Shown: positions 16,206-25,507, numbered from the stretch's first letter. The stretch: DNA of 43,969 bases from Ignavibacteriota bacterium (GCA_003820375.1 RPQH01000032.1:1-43969); one strand, 5' to 3'. Numbers and translations: made by a program. Notes: generated by a model from the letters alone, not told the origin.

Positions 16206-16715
16206 ATGCCAAGAAAACTAAGCACACTTGAAGATCTTTATGTAGATGAGCTGAAAGACCTCTACAGCGCAGAACATCAAATTTTAAAAGCACTTCCCAG
16301 GATGATGAAGAAAGCTAATTCACAGGAATTAAAGGATGCGATCGAGTCACACAGAATGGAAACAGAAGAACAGGTAAAACGCCTTGATAGAATATTTAAG
16401 GATATGGGAAAAACGGCTACAGGAAAAAAATGTAAAGCTATGGAATGCATTATAGAAGAAGGCAAGGAATTAATGGAAAAAAATACCGAGCCGGCTGTTC
16501 TTGATGCAGGACTTATTGCGTCTGCACAAAAAGTTGAACACTATGAAATATCAGGATATGGTACTGCCAGAACTTATGCACAGCTTTTAGGTTACGATGA
16601 GGCCAGAGATCTGCTTCAAACAACACTTGATGAAGAAGGAAGAACCGACGAAAAATTAAACGGCCTTGCTGAAAGCATCAATGTTGAAGCAACACAGACC
16701 GAAAACCAACATTAA
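16206..16715 (+). CDS. DUF892 (YciE/YciF) ferritin-like protein
   Basis: This 169-aa protein matches the YciE/YciF family in length and sequence. LYVDELKDLYSAEHQILKALPRMMKKA opens the four-helix bundle. E(S)HRMETEEQVKRLDRIF and then QKVEHYEISGYGTARTYAQLLG supply the Glu/His ligands expected for a di-metal ferritin-like centre. Family members are induced by osmotic, stationary-phase and other stresses and are sometimes annotated only as DUF892. It lies between the Asp-rich protein and a small acidic protein on the same strand, probably cotranscribed. Confidence 0.9.
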   Translation: MPRKLSTLEDLYVDELKDLYSAEHQILKALPRMMKKANSQELKDAIESHRMETEEQVKRLDRIFKDMGKTATGKKCKAMECIIEEGKELMEKNTEPAVLDAGLIASAQKVEHYEISGYGTARTYAQLLGYDEARDLLQTTLDEEGRTDEKLNGLAESINVEATQTENQH

Positions 16716-16762
16716 GCGTTCTATAATTTATTAATACCATACAAATTAATGCGGGGTGTATT

Positions 16763-16975
16763 ATGAGAAAACAAGATAAATCCGGAAAAACAACAAGCAG
16801 AAATGATGAGAAAGATAACAATAACTCATCAAACCCGGCTCAGGTAAACAACGAGGACTGGGAAAAGAAGCAGGAGAAATACTACATGAACCTGCTGAAT
16901 GATTTAAAGCAGCCAAATATAGATGATGAAGAGATGCTGGATCATCTTGATGATTTCAGATATCCTCCATATTAG
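16763..16975 (+). CDS. Small acidic hydrophilic protein
   Basis: A 70-aa protein with a Ser/Asn/Lys-rich disordered N-terminus and an acidic helical C-terminal half (WEKKQEKYYMNLLNDLKQ, then DDEEMLDHLDDFRYPPY). No family recognised. It follows the DUF892 gene by 47 bp and precedes the isoaspartyl peptidase by 55 bp. The composition resembles small stress-associated proteins. The ribosome site is weak (GGGGTG). Confidence 0.55.
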   Translation: MRKQDKSGKTTSRNDEKDNNNSSNPAQVNNEDWEKKQEKYYMNLLNDLKQPNIDDEEMLDHLDDFRYPPY

Positions 16976-17030
16976 AGTATGGTGAATTTAACAGTCCTTT
17001 GTGTTAGGTTTGTTATAAAAAGGAAATCGA

Positions 17031-17951
17031 ATGAGCCATGAAAACAAAATGGCACTGGCTATACACGGCGGTGCAGGAACAATTTCAAAAAAGGACATGA
17101 CACCCGAAAAAGAACGGGCTTATAAAGATGGGCTTGAACTGGCGGTTATTGAAGGATGGAAAATTCTTGAAGAAGGCGGCACAGCTTTGGATGCAGTTAT
17201 AAGGAGTACTGTTGTTCTTGAAGATAACCCATTATTTAATGCAGGCAAGGGGTCTGTTTTTACAAACCAGGGTACACATGAAATGGACGCAGCCTTAATG
17301 GATGGTAAAACACTTAAAGCCGGCTGTGCTGCAGGAATATCAACTGTAAAAAATCCCATATTACTGGCTAATAAAATTATGCTGCATTCCAGGCATGTAC
17401 TTCTTGCTTATGGTGGTGCTGAAGAATTTGCAGGCAGGATGAATTTGGAATTTGCAGATAGTGAATATTTTTATACCGAATTCAGGTATAAAAAATTACT
17501 GGAAGCCCGGGAAAAGGGATTGAATAAAAATACTCCTGATAAGGCGATGGGTACTGTTGGAGCTGCTGCCTGTGACAGAGAAGGCAATTTAGCAGCCGCA
17601 ACATCGACCGGTGGTATGACAAATAAAAAACCCGGAAGAATAGGCGATACTCCAATCATCGGTGCAGGAACTTATGCAAATAATAATACTTGTGCAGTGT
17701 CCTGCACAGGTGATGGAGAATATATTATCCGGGCAGTCCTGGCATACGATGTATCATGTTTAATGGAATATAAGGGGCTTACCCTTACAGAAGCATGCAA
17801 AACTGCTTTAAAAAAGTTTGGTGATATGGGCGGTGACGGAGGACTCATAGCCGTAGATAAATTCGGTAATATAGAAATGCCTTTTAACTCCGCCGGGATG
17901 TACAGGTCTTCAATTTGTACAGGAGAAAAAATTAAATCGGAAATATTTTAA
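17031..17951 (+). CDS. iaaA: Isoaspartyl peptidase / plant-type L-asparaginase
   Basis: This 306-aa protein is an Ntn-hydrolase precursor that self-cleaves before the nucleophile. The cleavage site is GTVGA with T175 as the nucleophile, giving alpha and beta subunits. HGGAGT near residue 12 and NAGKGSVFT at 70-78 are family signatures, and GGMTNKKPGRIGDTPIIGAG after the nucleophile forms the Thr/Arg/Asp binding site. It hydrolyses beta-Asp dipeptides and asparagine. As cyanophycinase releases beta-Asp-Arg dipeptides, its position just before cphA and cphB supports a final step of cyanophycin breakdown to Asp and Arg. AAGGAAA precedes the ATG. Confidence 0.92.
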   Translation: MSHENKMALAIHGGAGTISKKDMTPEKERAYKDGLELAVIEGWKILEEGGTALDAVIRSTVVLEDNPLFNAGKGSVFTNQGTHEMDAALMDGKTLKAGCAAGISTVKNPILLANKIMLHSRHVLLAYGGAEEFAGRMNLEFADSEYFYTEFRYKKLLEAREKGLNKNTPDKAMGTVGAAACDREGNLAAATSTGGMTNKKPGRIGDTPIIGAGTYANNNTCAVSCTGDGEYIIRAVLAYDVSCLMEYKGLTLTEACKTALKKFGDMGGDGGLIAVDKFGNIEMPFNSAGMYRSSICTGEKIKSEIF

Positions 17952-18024
17952 ATAACTGTTTGGAAATATGAGAAAAATCATACGGTATCAAATACTGTTG
18001 AAAACATTTTAATGAACATATTGT

Positions 18025-20664
18025 ATGAAAATATTAGAGATAAATACCTACCAGGGTCCTAATGTATGGAGCCTGATCCCGGTTATCAGGATGAAGCTTG
18101 ATATCGGAGAATTAGAATATAAACCCTCAAATGAAATAAAAGACTTTAACGAATCACTTCTTAAATACATTCCCTCACTTGAAACACATGGCTGTTCGTA
18201 CGGATATCCCGGAGGTTTTGTAAAACGCTTGCAGGAAGGTACCTGGATGGGGCATGTAGTTGAACATGTTGCTATTGAAATTCAATGTCTGGTTGGCAAT
18301 AATGTTACAAGAGGTAAAACAAGAAGTTCATCTCATAAAAGTGTATATAATGTTGTATATGCTTATGTTAACGAATCTGTTGGTGTTGAGGCAGGTAAAA
18401 TAGCAGTTTCTCTTTTAGAACATATTATTAATAACATTCCCTTTTCTTTGAAAAATGAGCTTACACGTCTTGATAAAATGGCAAGAGAATGCTCGTTGGG
18501 TCCCAGTACAAACGGTCTGGTAGAAGAAGCCAAAAGAAGAAGAATACCATATTTCCGTCTGAACAATGAGAGCCTTGTACAGCTTGGTTATGGAGCTTAT
18601 CAAAGGAGGATTGAATCATCTGTTACTTCGGAGACCGGTTGTATCGGAGTGGATATTGCGAGCAATAAAGACTTAACAAAGAAATTATTATCTGATATAG
18701 GCATACCCGTACCTGAAGGTTTTGTTATCAAAACTTCTGAAGAGCTTCTTAATTCAATTGAAAAACTTTCCTTTCCTTTAGTAATAAAGCCGCTTAACGG
18801 TAATCACGGCAAAGGAGTAACATTTGTTTATGAGCTTCATAATGCACTTGATGCATTTATTTGTGCTCAAAAGTTAAGTGAAGAAGTAATAATAGAGCAA
18901 TTAATACCCGGTAATGATTACCGCCTTCTGGTAGTAAATGATGAGCTTGTTGCAGCGGCTGAAAGAATTCCTGCTCATATATATGGAAATGGTGTGAATA
19001 CAATTGAAGAACTGATAAATATATTGAACAGTGACCCATTGAGAGGTGATGGACATGAAAAAGTTTTATCAAAGGTTGTAATAGACGATGAGACAAAACA
19101 TTTACTTAAAGAGCAGGGCTTTGAACTTGATTCGGTTCCTCCGATAAGCCAATACATAAAATTAAAAGATGCGGCTAATCTAAGCTCCGGAGGTATAGCA
19201 ATAGACAGGACTGACGAGGTGCATTCAACTATCGCAGATATAGCGGTCAGAGCGGCAAAGACTGTAGGGCTTGACACAGCAGGGGTAGATCTTATTACAA
19301 CAGATATATCAAAGCCATTACATGAAACAGGCGGAGCAATCTGTGAAATTAATGCAGGTCCGGGTTTAAGAATGCATTTCCATCCTTCTGCCGGAAAGCC
19401 GAGAAACGTTGCAAGAAAAATTATTGAGAAGCTTTATCCTGATGGCACGCCGTCCAGAATTCCTATTGTTGCAATAACAGGAACAAACGGCAAAACTACT
19501 GTTGCACGAATGTTATCTCATATTATGAAGCATAACGGCAAAAAAGTAGGTATGACTTCAAGTGATGAAATACGGATAGACGGGAAAAGAATTTTAACGG
19601 GTGACCTGACCGGTCCATGGTCTTCACAGGTTGTTTTAAAAGACCCGACTGTAGATTTTGCAGTACTAGAAGTTGCCCGCGGTGGAATTCAAAGGTCAGG
19701 TCTTGCTTTTGATTACTGTGATATTGGTATCATTACAAATATCCAGGGAGACCATCTTGGATGCGGTGACTTAGAAACTATGGATGACCTTGCATCTATA
19801 AAATCAGTAGTTCTTGAAATTGTTAAGAAACAGGGATATGCTTTTATTAATGCTGAAGATGAAAATATTATGAAATTTATTGATGATTATGCCGGTACCC
19901 ATGTTTATTTTGCTCTTGATTCTGAAAACCAGGTATTAAAAGAACATTTACAGCGAAACGGTTACGGGCTTTTTATTCGTGATAATATGATTGTGATAGC
20001 TAAAGGGAGCATCGAATTGAAAATAATTTGTATTGATAAAATACCTGCAACATTTAACGGTGCTGCAGCATGCAATGTGTTTAATTCAATGCTTGCAGTA
20101 GGAGCAGCATATTTTTCGGGAGTGAAGACAGAAACCATCTGCAAAGCAATGGAATTATTTAATACAAGCTTTGACCTGTCTCCCGGAAGGCTAAACCTGG
20201 AACAGGTTGGAGATTTTAAGGTATTGCTCGATTACGGGCATAATGCTCCTGCTGTGCAGGCAGTTGCAGATTTTATTTCAAAGATGGAAGTAAATAAAAG
20301 GATAGGTATCATTGCATCTCCCGGAGACAGAAGAAATGAAGATATTTACAAATTAGGATTTATTGCGGGGAGAGCTTTTGATGAAGTAGTTATAAAAGAA
20401 GATGAAGACCTGCGCGGCAGAAAGCCCGGGGAAATAGCCGCTATATTGAAGGAAGGTATTCAATCTGCAGGATTAGATTGTGACAGGATAAAAATAATTC
20501 CTGATGAACTGGAAGCAGTCACATATTCGTTAAGAAATGCCGGCACTAATGACCTTGTCGTCATATTTTGCGACGAGATAGAACTTGTGTGGGAAAAGGT
20601 AAGCTCTTTAAGTAAAGAAGTTTCTAATATTCATAATATTGAATCAAAAGTTTTGAACAGTTAA
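18025..20664 (+). CDS. cphA: Cyanophycin synthetase
   Basis: This 879-aa enzyme builds cyanophycin, a poly-Asp backbone with Arg side chains, from Asp, Arg and ATP in the cytoplasm. Three parts are visible: an N-terminal domain (MKILEINTYQGPNVWSLIPV), an ATP-grasp domain (about 220-470; PLNGNHGKGV and EINAGPGLRMH) that adds one amino acid, and a Mur-ligase-like domain with P-loop GTNGKTT at 486-492 that adds the other. The length is normal for the family. A weak or absent Shine-Dalgarno precedes the ATG. The cyanophycinase starts 7 bp after the stop, so the two are coupled. Confidence 0.95.
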   Translation: MKILEINTYQGPNVWSLIPVIRMKLDIGELEYKPSNEIKDFNESLLKYIPSLETHGCSYGYPGGFVKRLQEGTWMGHVVEHVAIEIQCLVGNNVTRGKTRSSSHKSVYNVVYAYVNESVGVEAGKIAVSLLEHIINNIPFSLKNELTRLDKMARECSLGPSTNGLVEEAKRRRIPYFRLNNESLVQLGYGAYQRRIESSVTSETGCIGVDIASNKDLTKKLLSDIGIPVPEGFVIKTSEELLNSIEKLSFPLVIKPLNGNHGKGVTFVYELHNALDAFICAQKLSEEVIIEQLIPGNDYRLLVVNDELVAAAERIPAHIYGNGVNTIEELINILNSDPLRGDGHEKVLSKVVIDDETKHLLKEQGFELDSVPPISQYIKLKDAANLSSGGIAIDRTDEVHSTIADIAVRAAKTVGLDTAGVDLITTDISKPLHETGGAICEINAGPGLRMHFHPSAGKPRNVARKIIEKLYPDGTPSRIPIVAITGTNGKTTVARMLSHIMKHNGKKVGMTSSDEIRIDGKRILTGDLTGPWSSQVVLKDPTVDFAVLEVARGGIQRSGLAFDYCDIGIITNIQGDHLGCGDLETMDDLASIKSVVLEIVKKQGYAFINAEDENIMKFIDDYAGTHVYFALDSENQVLKEHLQRNGYGLFIRDNMIVIAKGSIELKIICIDKIPATFNGAAACNVFNSMLAVGAAYFSGVKTETICKAMELFNTSFDLSPGRLNLEQVGDFKVLLDYGHNAPAVQAVADFISKMEVNKRIGIIASPGDRRNEDIYKLGFIAGRAFDEVVIKEDEDLRGRKPGEIAAILKEGIQSAGLDCDRIKIIPDELEAVTYSLRNAGTNDLVVIFCDEIELVWEKVSSLSKEVSNIHNIESKVLNS

Positions 20665-20671
20665 GCAAAAT

Positions 20672-21574
20672 ATGAAAACAACTAAGAAATCTTTAAAAGA
20701 AATAATTGAAGATAAAAGTCAGGAAGTAAAAAAAAGAAAGGGAACGTTGTTAATAATTGGAGGAAAAGAAGATAAGATTGATAAAAAGATAATATTGACA
20801 GCTGTAACCGAGAAAGTGAAATCAGGCAAGCTGGTTGTTATGACCCTGGCAAGTGATTTTCCCGAGCTCATGAAGGAAACATATGAAAAAGTATTCAGGG
20901 AGCTTGGAGTAAAGCATCTTCATTTTCTAGATTTACGGACACGTGATGAAGGAAAAACCGAAAGTAAAATAAAAATACTGGATGATGCAGTAGGTATATT
21001 TTTTACCGGTGGAGACCAGCATAAAATAACAAGCATGCTTGGTGATACACCGATATACCGGAGGATAAAAGAGATTTATGAGAACGGCGGAGTGATAGCC
21101 GGTACATCTGCAGGTGCGGCAGTTATGGCTGAAACTATGATAATGTCACCGGTACGATTGGATGGAACAGAAGAAAGAAGCTTTGAAATGGCTCCGGGGC
21201 TTGGATTTTTACCACCCGGTATTATTATTGACCAACACTTTACTCAAAGAGGCAGGATAAGCAGATTACTGAATGCTGTGGCTTTAAATCCGCGTGTGCT
21301 TGGCGTCGGGCTTGATGAGAATACTGCAATTGTTTTTGAACATGGGAAATGCTTTAAGGTGATTGGTGAAGGTATGGTTTATATTATAGACGGTTCTGAT
21401 GTATCATACTCTGATTTCGAAAAAACTGCATACAATTTAAAAGTACATTTATTAAGCAAGGATAATGAATATGATTTAGTACACAGGCAGCCTGTAGTTC
21501 CAATGATGCACGAAAGTAAACATCATGAAGGGCAAAACGGAAAACCAACAAACGGTAAATCACACGAAAAATAA
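20672..21574 (+). CDS. cphB: Cyanophycinase
   Basis: A 300-aa S51-family serine peptidase that cuts cyanophycin to beta-Asp-Arg dipeptides. GTLLIIGGKEDK near residue 24 opens the fold, FTGGDQ (111-116) and GGVIAGTSAGAAVM (139-152) follow, with S146 as the nucleophile. There is no signal peptide, so it acts inside the cell on stored polymer. The His/Lys-rich C-terminal tail (HESKHHEGQNGKPTNGKSHEK) is an unusual extension. It lies 7 bp after cphA, and the isoaspartyl peptidase upstream completes the pathway. Confidence 0.95.
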   Translation: MKTTKKSLKEIIEDKSQEVKKRKGTLLIIGGKEDKIDKKIILTAVTEKVKSGKLVVMTLASDFPELMKETYEKVFRELGVKHLHFLDLRTRDEGKTESKIKILDDAVGIFFTGGDQHKITSMLGDTPIYRRIKEIYENGGVIAGTSAGAAVMAETMIMSPVRLDGTEERSFEMAPGLGFLPPGIIIDQHFTQRGRISRLLNAVALNPRVLGVGLDENTAIVFEHGKCFKVIGEGMVYIIDGSDVSYSDFEKTAYNLKVHLLSKDNEYDLVHRQPVVPMMHESKHHEGQNGKPTNGKSHEK

Positions 21575-21609
21575 TTACTCACACTGTTGATGTTATAATT
21601 AATTTATCT

Positions 21610-22377
21610 TTATAATTTTAATTCTTTCTCTATTATATTTCTGCATCTTGTTACCGAAATGTAATGGTTTGCAAGGATTTCCCCATCATAAATAAAACTG
21701 AATGTAGAATAAACCGACGGAGCTTTTTGTGCCTGCAAAGGTGTTTTAAGTTCTTTTATTTTTGCTTCGATTCCTTTTGTTCTCAGGTAATTATCAATAT
21801 CGGTAATGGATTTTGCAATCCAAGGACACTGGGCAGAATAAACCAGGTTAAACCCTTTAAATTTTTTTAATTGTTTCTTCCAGTCATTAATTTTAGGCAA
21901 AGGTGCTTTTTTAAATTGAAGAACATAAAGCTCGAAATCATCCGAGCTGTCTGTTAATTTAAATCCATTTTTAAGGAAAATCCCTTTTTGTGCCATAAAA
22001 GCATTACTGCCGGTAACAACAGCAGCACCTGCATAACCATTTTTCTTAGCATCTTTTATACATTCCTTAATCAGCATAGAGCCGTAACCGGTATTCTTTT
22101 TGCTTTTTGAGTATATCCAAATGCAATGAATCATATAATAATTCTTAGCATCAACTGCTCTCCATGTATATTCACCCGGAACGTATTCAATAAAGCCCGA
22201 TGGCTTCTTTTCACCCTTAGTATATAATAATTTTAGTGTCATTCCTTCAGCAAATCTTTTCTTAAGCCAGCTTTGTTTTTTTTCATGTCCAATATTCTTC
22301 GGATTAAGGAAACATGAACAGCCGTATTCTAATGCATTTTCCGGAGTGAGAGTAACAATTTTATAATCTTTTTCCAT
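21610..22377 (-). CDS. GNAT acetyltransferase with YoaP-like C-terminal domain
   Basis: This 255-aa protein has two parts. Residues 1-150 are GNAT-like, with IHCIWIYSKSKKNTGYGSMLIKECIKDA as the acetyl-CoA loop region and a GAAVVTGSNAFMAQKGIFLKNGF end. Residues 175-250 (FNLVYSAQCPWIAKSI, then APSVYSTFSFIYDGEILANHYIS) fit the YoaP-like domain that follows GNAT in Bacillus YoaP relatives. The Cys pair (C20, C22) in the N-terminal region is characteristic of this group. The substrate is unknown. It is minus-strand, downstream of the Dabb gene, and converges on cphB with a 35-bp gap. Confidence 0.75.
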   Translation of the reverse strand: MEKDYKIVTLTPENALEYGCSCFLNPKNIGHEKKQSWLKKRFAEGMTLKLLYTKGEKKPSGFIEYVPGEYTWRAVDAKNYYMIHCIWIYSKSKKNTGYGSMLIKECIKDAKKNGYAGAAVVTGSNAFMAQKGIFLKNGFKLTDSSDDFELYVLQFKKAPLPKINDWKKQLKKFKGFNLVYSAQCPWIAKSITDIDNYLRTKGIEAKIKELKTPLQAQKAPSVYSTFSFIYDGEILANHYISVTRCRNIIEKELKL

Positions 22378-22388
22378 AGTATTATTTT

Positions 22389-22691
22389 TTAGACTTCAAA
22401 ATCAACTGCGGCTTTGGTTATTCTTATGGTCTTTATAAAAGCCGCTGCCTTTACATGCTCGGGATGTTTCTGGTATATATCAAGGTCTTCAAAGCTATCA
22501 AACTCGGAAATTAAAGTGACATCAAAATTATCTTTTGATGCACGTTCATCATTAATCCCGACTTCGAATTTCCTTATCACATTTATTTTATCTTTTAATG
22601 AAAGCAATGTCTCAGCGGCAAGCTTAGCATTTTCAAACTTAGTTCTTCCGTTTGTGTCTGTCATGTTCCAGCATACAATATGTTTTACCAT
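22389..22691 (-). CDS. Dabb (stress-responsive alpha/beta barrel) protein
   Basis: This 100-aa protein has the Dabb pattern. MVKHIVCWNM is the first strand with the characteristic His, VIRKFEVGIND follows the first helix, FDVTLISEFDSFEDLDIYQKHPEHV is the second half. Proteins of this family form dimeric barrels and are linked to stress or to aromatic polyketide handling. It precedes the GNAT-YoaP gene by 11 bp and so probably shares its transcript. Confidence 0.85.
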   Translation of the reverse strand: MVKHIVCWNMTDTNGRTKFENAKLAAETLLSLKDKINVIRKFEVGINDERASKDNFDVTLISEFDSFEDLDIYQKHPEHVKAAAFIKTIRITKAAVDFEV

Positions 22692-22721
22692 GGCTATAAA
22701 TTATATTTATTTTCTAAATTG

Positions 22722-23270
22722 TTAATATAAATATGGAATAAACAATTTACTTCTTTTCATATATTCTTTATATGTATTTCCGAAGTATAAAATGTCTTCC
22801 TTTTCTTCAATCTTTGCAGTGATAAAAAGAAATATTGTTGAAAGCACTGATATAATTATTGGAAAAAGCTCAGGATTCTTCAGACAGATGCCCCATGTTA
22901 AAAATAAAAGTGAGCTGTACATTGGATGCCTAATATATTTAAAAATCCCTGTTTGAATCAGCGCAGAAGTTTTTTCGAATGAATATAATGAGCTGTCTGA
23001 ACGTTCTTTATTTTGTTTTCCTATTTTTTTCATAAGCATTATAGCGGGAATCAAATTAAATAATGAAATGATAAGCAAAATCCATGAAAAAATTTGAGCA
23101 ATGCTGAAGGGATTTACAAACCAGTACTTGTAATTATTTATAAAAAGCCATAAGATACACTCCCAGCTAAAGAAACGGTAAAAACCGTGGCTTAGAGGAT
23201 GCATAAGAGAACGTTGGGATAAAAAAATAATGGGTATACTTAGTATTATAAAGAAAATAAATTCAATCAT
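22722..23270 (-). CDS. Membrane methyltransferase (isoprenylcysteine carboxyl methyltransferase-like)
   Basis: A 182-aa protein with four or five membrane segments. The C-terminal motif RHPMY (residues 114-118), followed by a hydrophobic hairpin and then KIEEKEDILYFGNTYKEYMKR, is the SAM-binding signature of the ICMT/PEMT-type membrane methyltransferases. In bacteria these act on lipids or small thiol or acid groups; the substrate is not known here. Its start overlaps the 3' end of the HEAT-like gene by 8 bp, implying translational coupling. Confidence 0.8.
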   Translation of the reverse strand: MIEFIFFIILSIPIIFLSQRSLMHPLSHGFYRFFSWECILWLFINNYKYWFVNPFSIAQIFSWILLIISLFNLIPAIMLMKKIGKQNKERSDSSLYSFEKTSALIQTGIFKYIRHPMYSSLLFLTWGICLKNPELFPIIISVLSTIFLFITAKIEEKEDILYFGNTYKEYMKRSKLFIPYLY

Positions 23271-23934
23271 TTTTACAATCCAGCTTTTTCAAAAACTTTT
23301 CTGCTTTTTTCTTTACGGCAGGTCTTTTGTTACTAAGCTGTTCTTTTACAAATTCAATTACCGGTTTCTTGTATTCAAGCTTATCGTAAAATTGAGAAAA
23401 TGATTTAATGGCATGACCGCAGCAGATATTTTTGCATTCTTGTGATATCTTGCCGTCAATATAGTAATTCCCATTTTGAATCTTCAATATTTCATTAACT
23501 ATCTTTTTTGAAAGGTGAGGTTTTGCAAAAGCAATTTTCCATGAAATGCCGATAATATTTCCGGCTGTTATCATTACAGGTCCGGTAACAGGTGCATAAT
23601 ATTTCTTAAATATTTTTTCAAATTTTTTTTCCGAATCAACTTCTGCCAGGTTTGCTATGGTAAATATTGCTCCCCATTTGATTATAGTATTATCGGAATC
23701 GAGAAGCTTAGCATAATCATCGAAATAAGGGTAAATTAGCTCCGGTTTCTTTTCACTTATAATTCGAAGAATCTTTTCATAACCGAATTTAAAGTGTGAT
23801 GTATCGGTTTTTAATCCTTTAACAATATCCTTAATGCTTTCCGGATTCCTGATAACTTTTTCAGCAATTTTTTCCTTATCGGCTTTTTGCTTCATTTGCT
23901 TGTTGAGCAAATCGGTTGTTATGGCTTGTTCCAT
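23263..23934 (-). CDS. HEAT-repeat-like helical protein
   Basis: A 223-aa, Lys-rich, all-helical protein. The arrangement (IVKGLKTDTSHFKFGYEKILRIISEKKPELIYPYFDDYAKLL, then IIKWGAIFTIANLAEVD) fits HEAT-like repeats similar to those of alkylation-repair-like or PBS-lyase HEAT proteins. No catalytic motif is visible. It overlaps the membrane methyltransferase downstream by 8 bp and the membrane protein upstream by 16 bp, so the three form a compact operon. Confidence 0.6.
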   Translation of the reverse strand: MEQAITTDLLNKQMKQKADKEKIAEKVIRNPESIKDIVKGLKTDTSHFKFGYEKILRIISEKKPELIYPYFDDYAKLLDSDNTIIKWGAIFTIANLAEVDSEKKFEKIFKKYYAPVTGPVMITAGNIIGISWKIAFAKPHLSKKIVNEILKIQNGNYYIDGKISQECKNICCGHAIKSFSQFYDKLEYKKPVIEFVKEQLSNKRPAVKKKAEKFLKKLDCKND

Positions 23935-24317
23935 GCTAATTTTTCTTTTCTTTTATTGTAAAATATTCCGGTAATATACACAGATATGAATATTAATAAG
24001 AAAGGTATCCATGTTCCTAAAATGCTTTTAAACATATCAAAGCTTTTTTCAATAACAGGAGCAACCAGCCCGGCATCCATTATCATAACAAAAAGCATAA
24101 AAACAATTGCTGTGCTGATAGGTGATGTATAATTATATTTTTTATAATAGAACCTCGAAATTAACGAAGCAAATACAGGAGCAGCAATTGCATGAATTAT
24201 TAATGTTAATTCAATTGATGTGACGGAACGTCCTATCCCGATTACAGCTCCGCAAAGAATCCATAGAATGAAAGCATAAATCACGATAATAGCTTTTTTT
24301 ATGATTGAAGAATTCAT
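23919..24317 (-). CDS. Small four-helix membrane protein
   Basis: I start this gene at the ATG at 24317 (132 aa); the open frame can be read from a TTG three codons earlier. It has four hydrophobic stretches (about residues 8-28, 37-52, 68-88 and 102-124), and so is an inner membrane protein. No family is recognised; the layout resembles small DUF membrane proteins. It is the first gene of the three-gene overlapping set on the minus strand. Confidence 0.6.
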   Translation of the reverse strand: MNSSIIKKAIIVIYAFILWILCGAVIGIGRSVTSIELTLIIHAIAAPVFASLISRFYYKKYNYTSPISTAIVFMLFVMIMDAGLVAPVIEKSFDMFKSILGTWIPFLLIFISVYITGIFYNKRKEKLAWNKP

Positions 24318-24438
24318 GACAATCAAAAATAACAGAATATATTTGATTAATCAGTGGAAATCCATGGCGACACAGGAGAATTGTTAAAAAATAATATAAC
24401 CTAATATAAAAAGAGTCAGTCTCATTTTACATGCCATA

Positions 24439-25248
24439 TTAGATAATTTGCTTCTCAACCAGATAAGCAATTCTTGATAACCTTCTTTCAGATGTAAGAC
24501 GGTGCACAGCTTCAAAGAATTTCTGCAGACCTTTAAAACGTTCTTCTCCTTCGATTTGCAATAAGTCATCTTTGAAATGCTGCCTTGCATCATGCCATCT
24601 CCTTGAAACCAATGCTGCATTATCTGTAACATCTTCCTGTTGTAAAAGGTGGAATCCTGCACTTTCTATTAATTGTTCATTGATACCCGGCGGTACGAAT
24701 AAGAAGAGTCCTATCAAGCTGCGTAATGCTAATTCGTCATTTGTTACAGGTCCTGTAATTACCACAGGGTCGGTGAAAACTGCACGCTGTCCCCGGCGGA
24801 GGACCCTGCACCATTCCTTCAGTACACTACGCCGGTCAGGGAGATGATTCATTGAATCAATACATAATAACGCATCAAAAGTATTGTCTTCAAAAGGCAA
24901 TGGTGCATTTACATCTGCCACTTGAAAGCTTACCTGATGAGTAAGCTTTGATTTAATAACGCTTTGCATAGCCGTATTGATTCCATTTTCATTGATATCA
25001 ATACCTGTAACGCGGCAATTCACTTTATTGGCAATATAGAGCGCCGGTCCGCCTGACCCGCTTGCAACTTCGAGAACATGATGCCCGGGTGTAAGTTTGA
25101 GCAGGGAAATGAAGCGGTCATATTCATCAACTGTGAGCCAGCTGTTCTGTCCGATGTCCTGTCCGTAAGTTTCTTTTCGGATAGCCTCCAGAACCTGCTC
25201 GCTAAAGTTGCTGTAAGTGCTGTCAAATAAGTCAATACGTTTGTTCAT
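24439..25248 (-). CDS. Class I SAM-dependent methyltransferase
   Basis: A 269-aa methyltransferase. The ATG at 25248 is preferred to the TTG at 25257. Motif I is VLEVASGSGGPAL at residues 58-70; the acidic motif II follows as VTGIDIN, and DALLCIDSMNHLPDRRSVLKEWCRVLRRG holds motifs IV-V. It resembles small-molecule methyltransferases of the ubiE/sarcosine type more than nucleic acid ones. Codon use looks richer in G and C than in its neighbours, which hints at recent transfer. It is separated from the membrane gene by about 120 bp. Confidence 0.85.
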   Translation of the reverse strand: MNKRIDLFDSTYSNFSEQVLEAIRKETYGQDIGQNSWLTVDEYDRFISLLKLTPGHHVLEVASGSGGPALYIANKVNCRVTGIDINENGINTAMQSVIKSKLTHQVSFQVADVNAPLPFEDNTFDALLCIDSMNHLPDRRSVLKEWCRVLRRGQRAVFTDPVVITGPVTNDELALRSLIGLFLFVPPGINEQLIESAGFHLLQQEDVTDNAALVSRRWHDARQHFKDDLLQIEGEERFKGLQKFFEAVHRLTSERRLSRIAYLVEKQII

Positions 25249-25425
25249 ATTTAACAATAAATTAAATTAAAGAATTAAGAAATAATAATAATTTACCGGA
25301 AAAAATTAACAGAGACGATAAAATAATGAGAAACAAGGTTTAAATTCATCAAGATACTGAATATATCCCGTGAATAAGAAACAATTTTTTTTTATATTTA
25401 CGTTCTTGCAATCAAAATGCGCATC

Positions 25426-25507
25426 GGAGAGCTCGCATAATGGTATTGCAGCGGTCTTGAAAACCGCCGCCCGCAAGGGTGTGGGGGTTCGAGTCCCTCG
25501 CTCTCCG
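25426..25507 (+). tRNA. tRNA-Ser (anticodon TGA)
   Basis: An 82-nt tRNA with acceptor GGAGAGC/GCTCTCC, discriminator G, anticodon stem GCGGT/ACCGC with loop CTTGAAA (anticodon TGA), a long variable arm, and T-arm GGGTTCGAGTCCC. The long variable arm and discriminator G fit Ser. CCA is not encoded (CAA follows). The D-arm is short. The tail is followed directly by the 41-bp repeat array. Downstream at 25694 is a hairpin that may terminate it. Confidence 0.88.

Noticed and set aside
24384..24662. 92-codon minus-strand open frame
   Set aside because: It lies in another frame within the methyltransferase gene and its downstream gap, without start signals.
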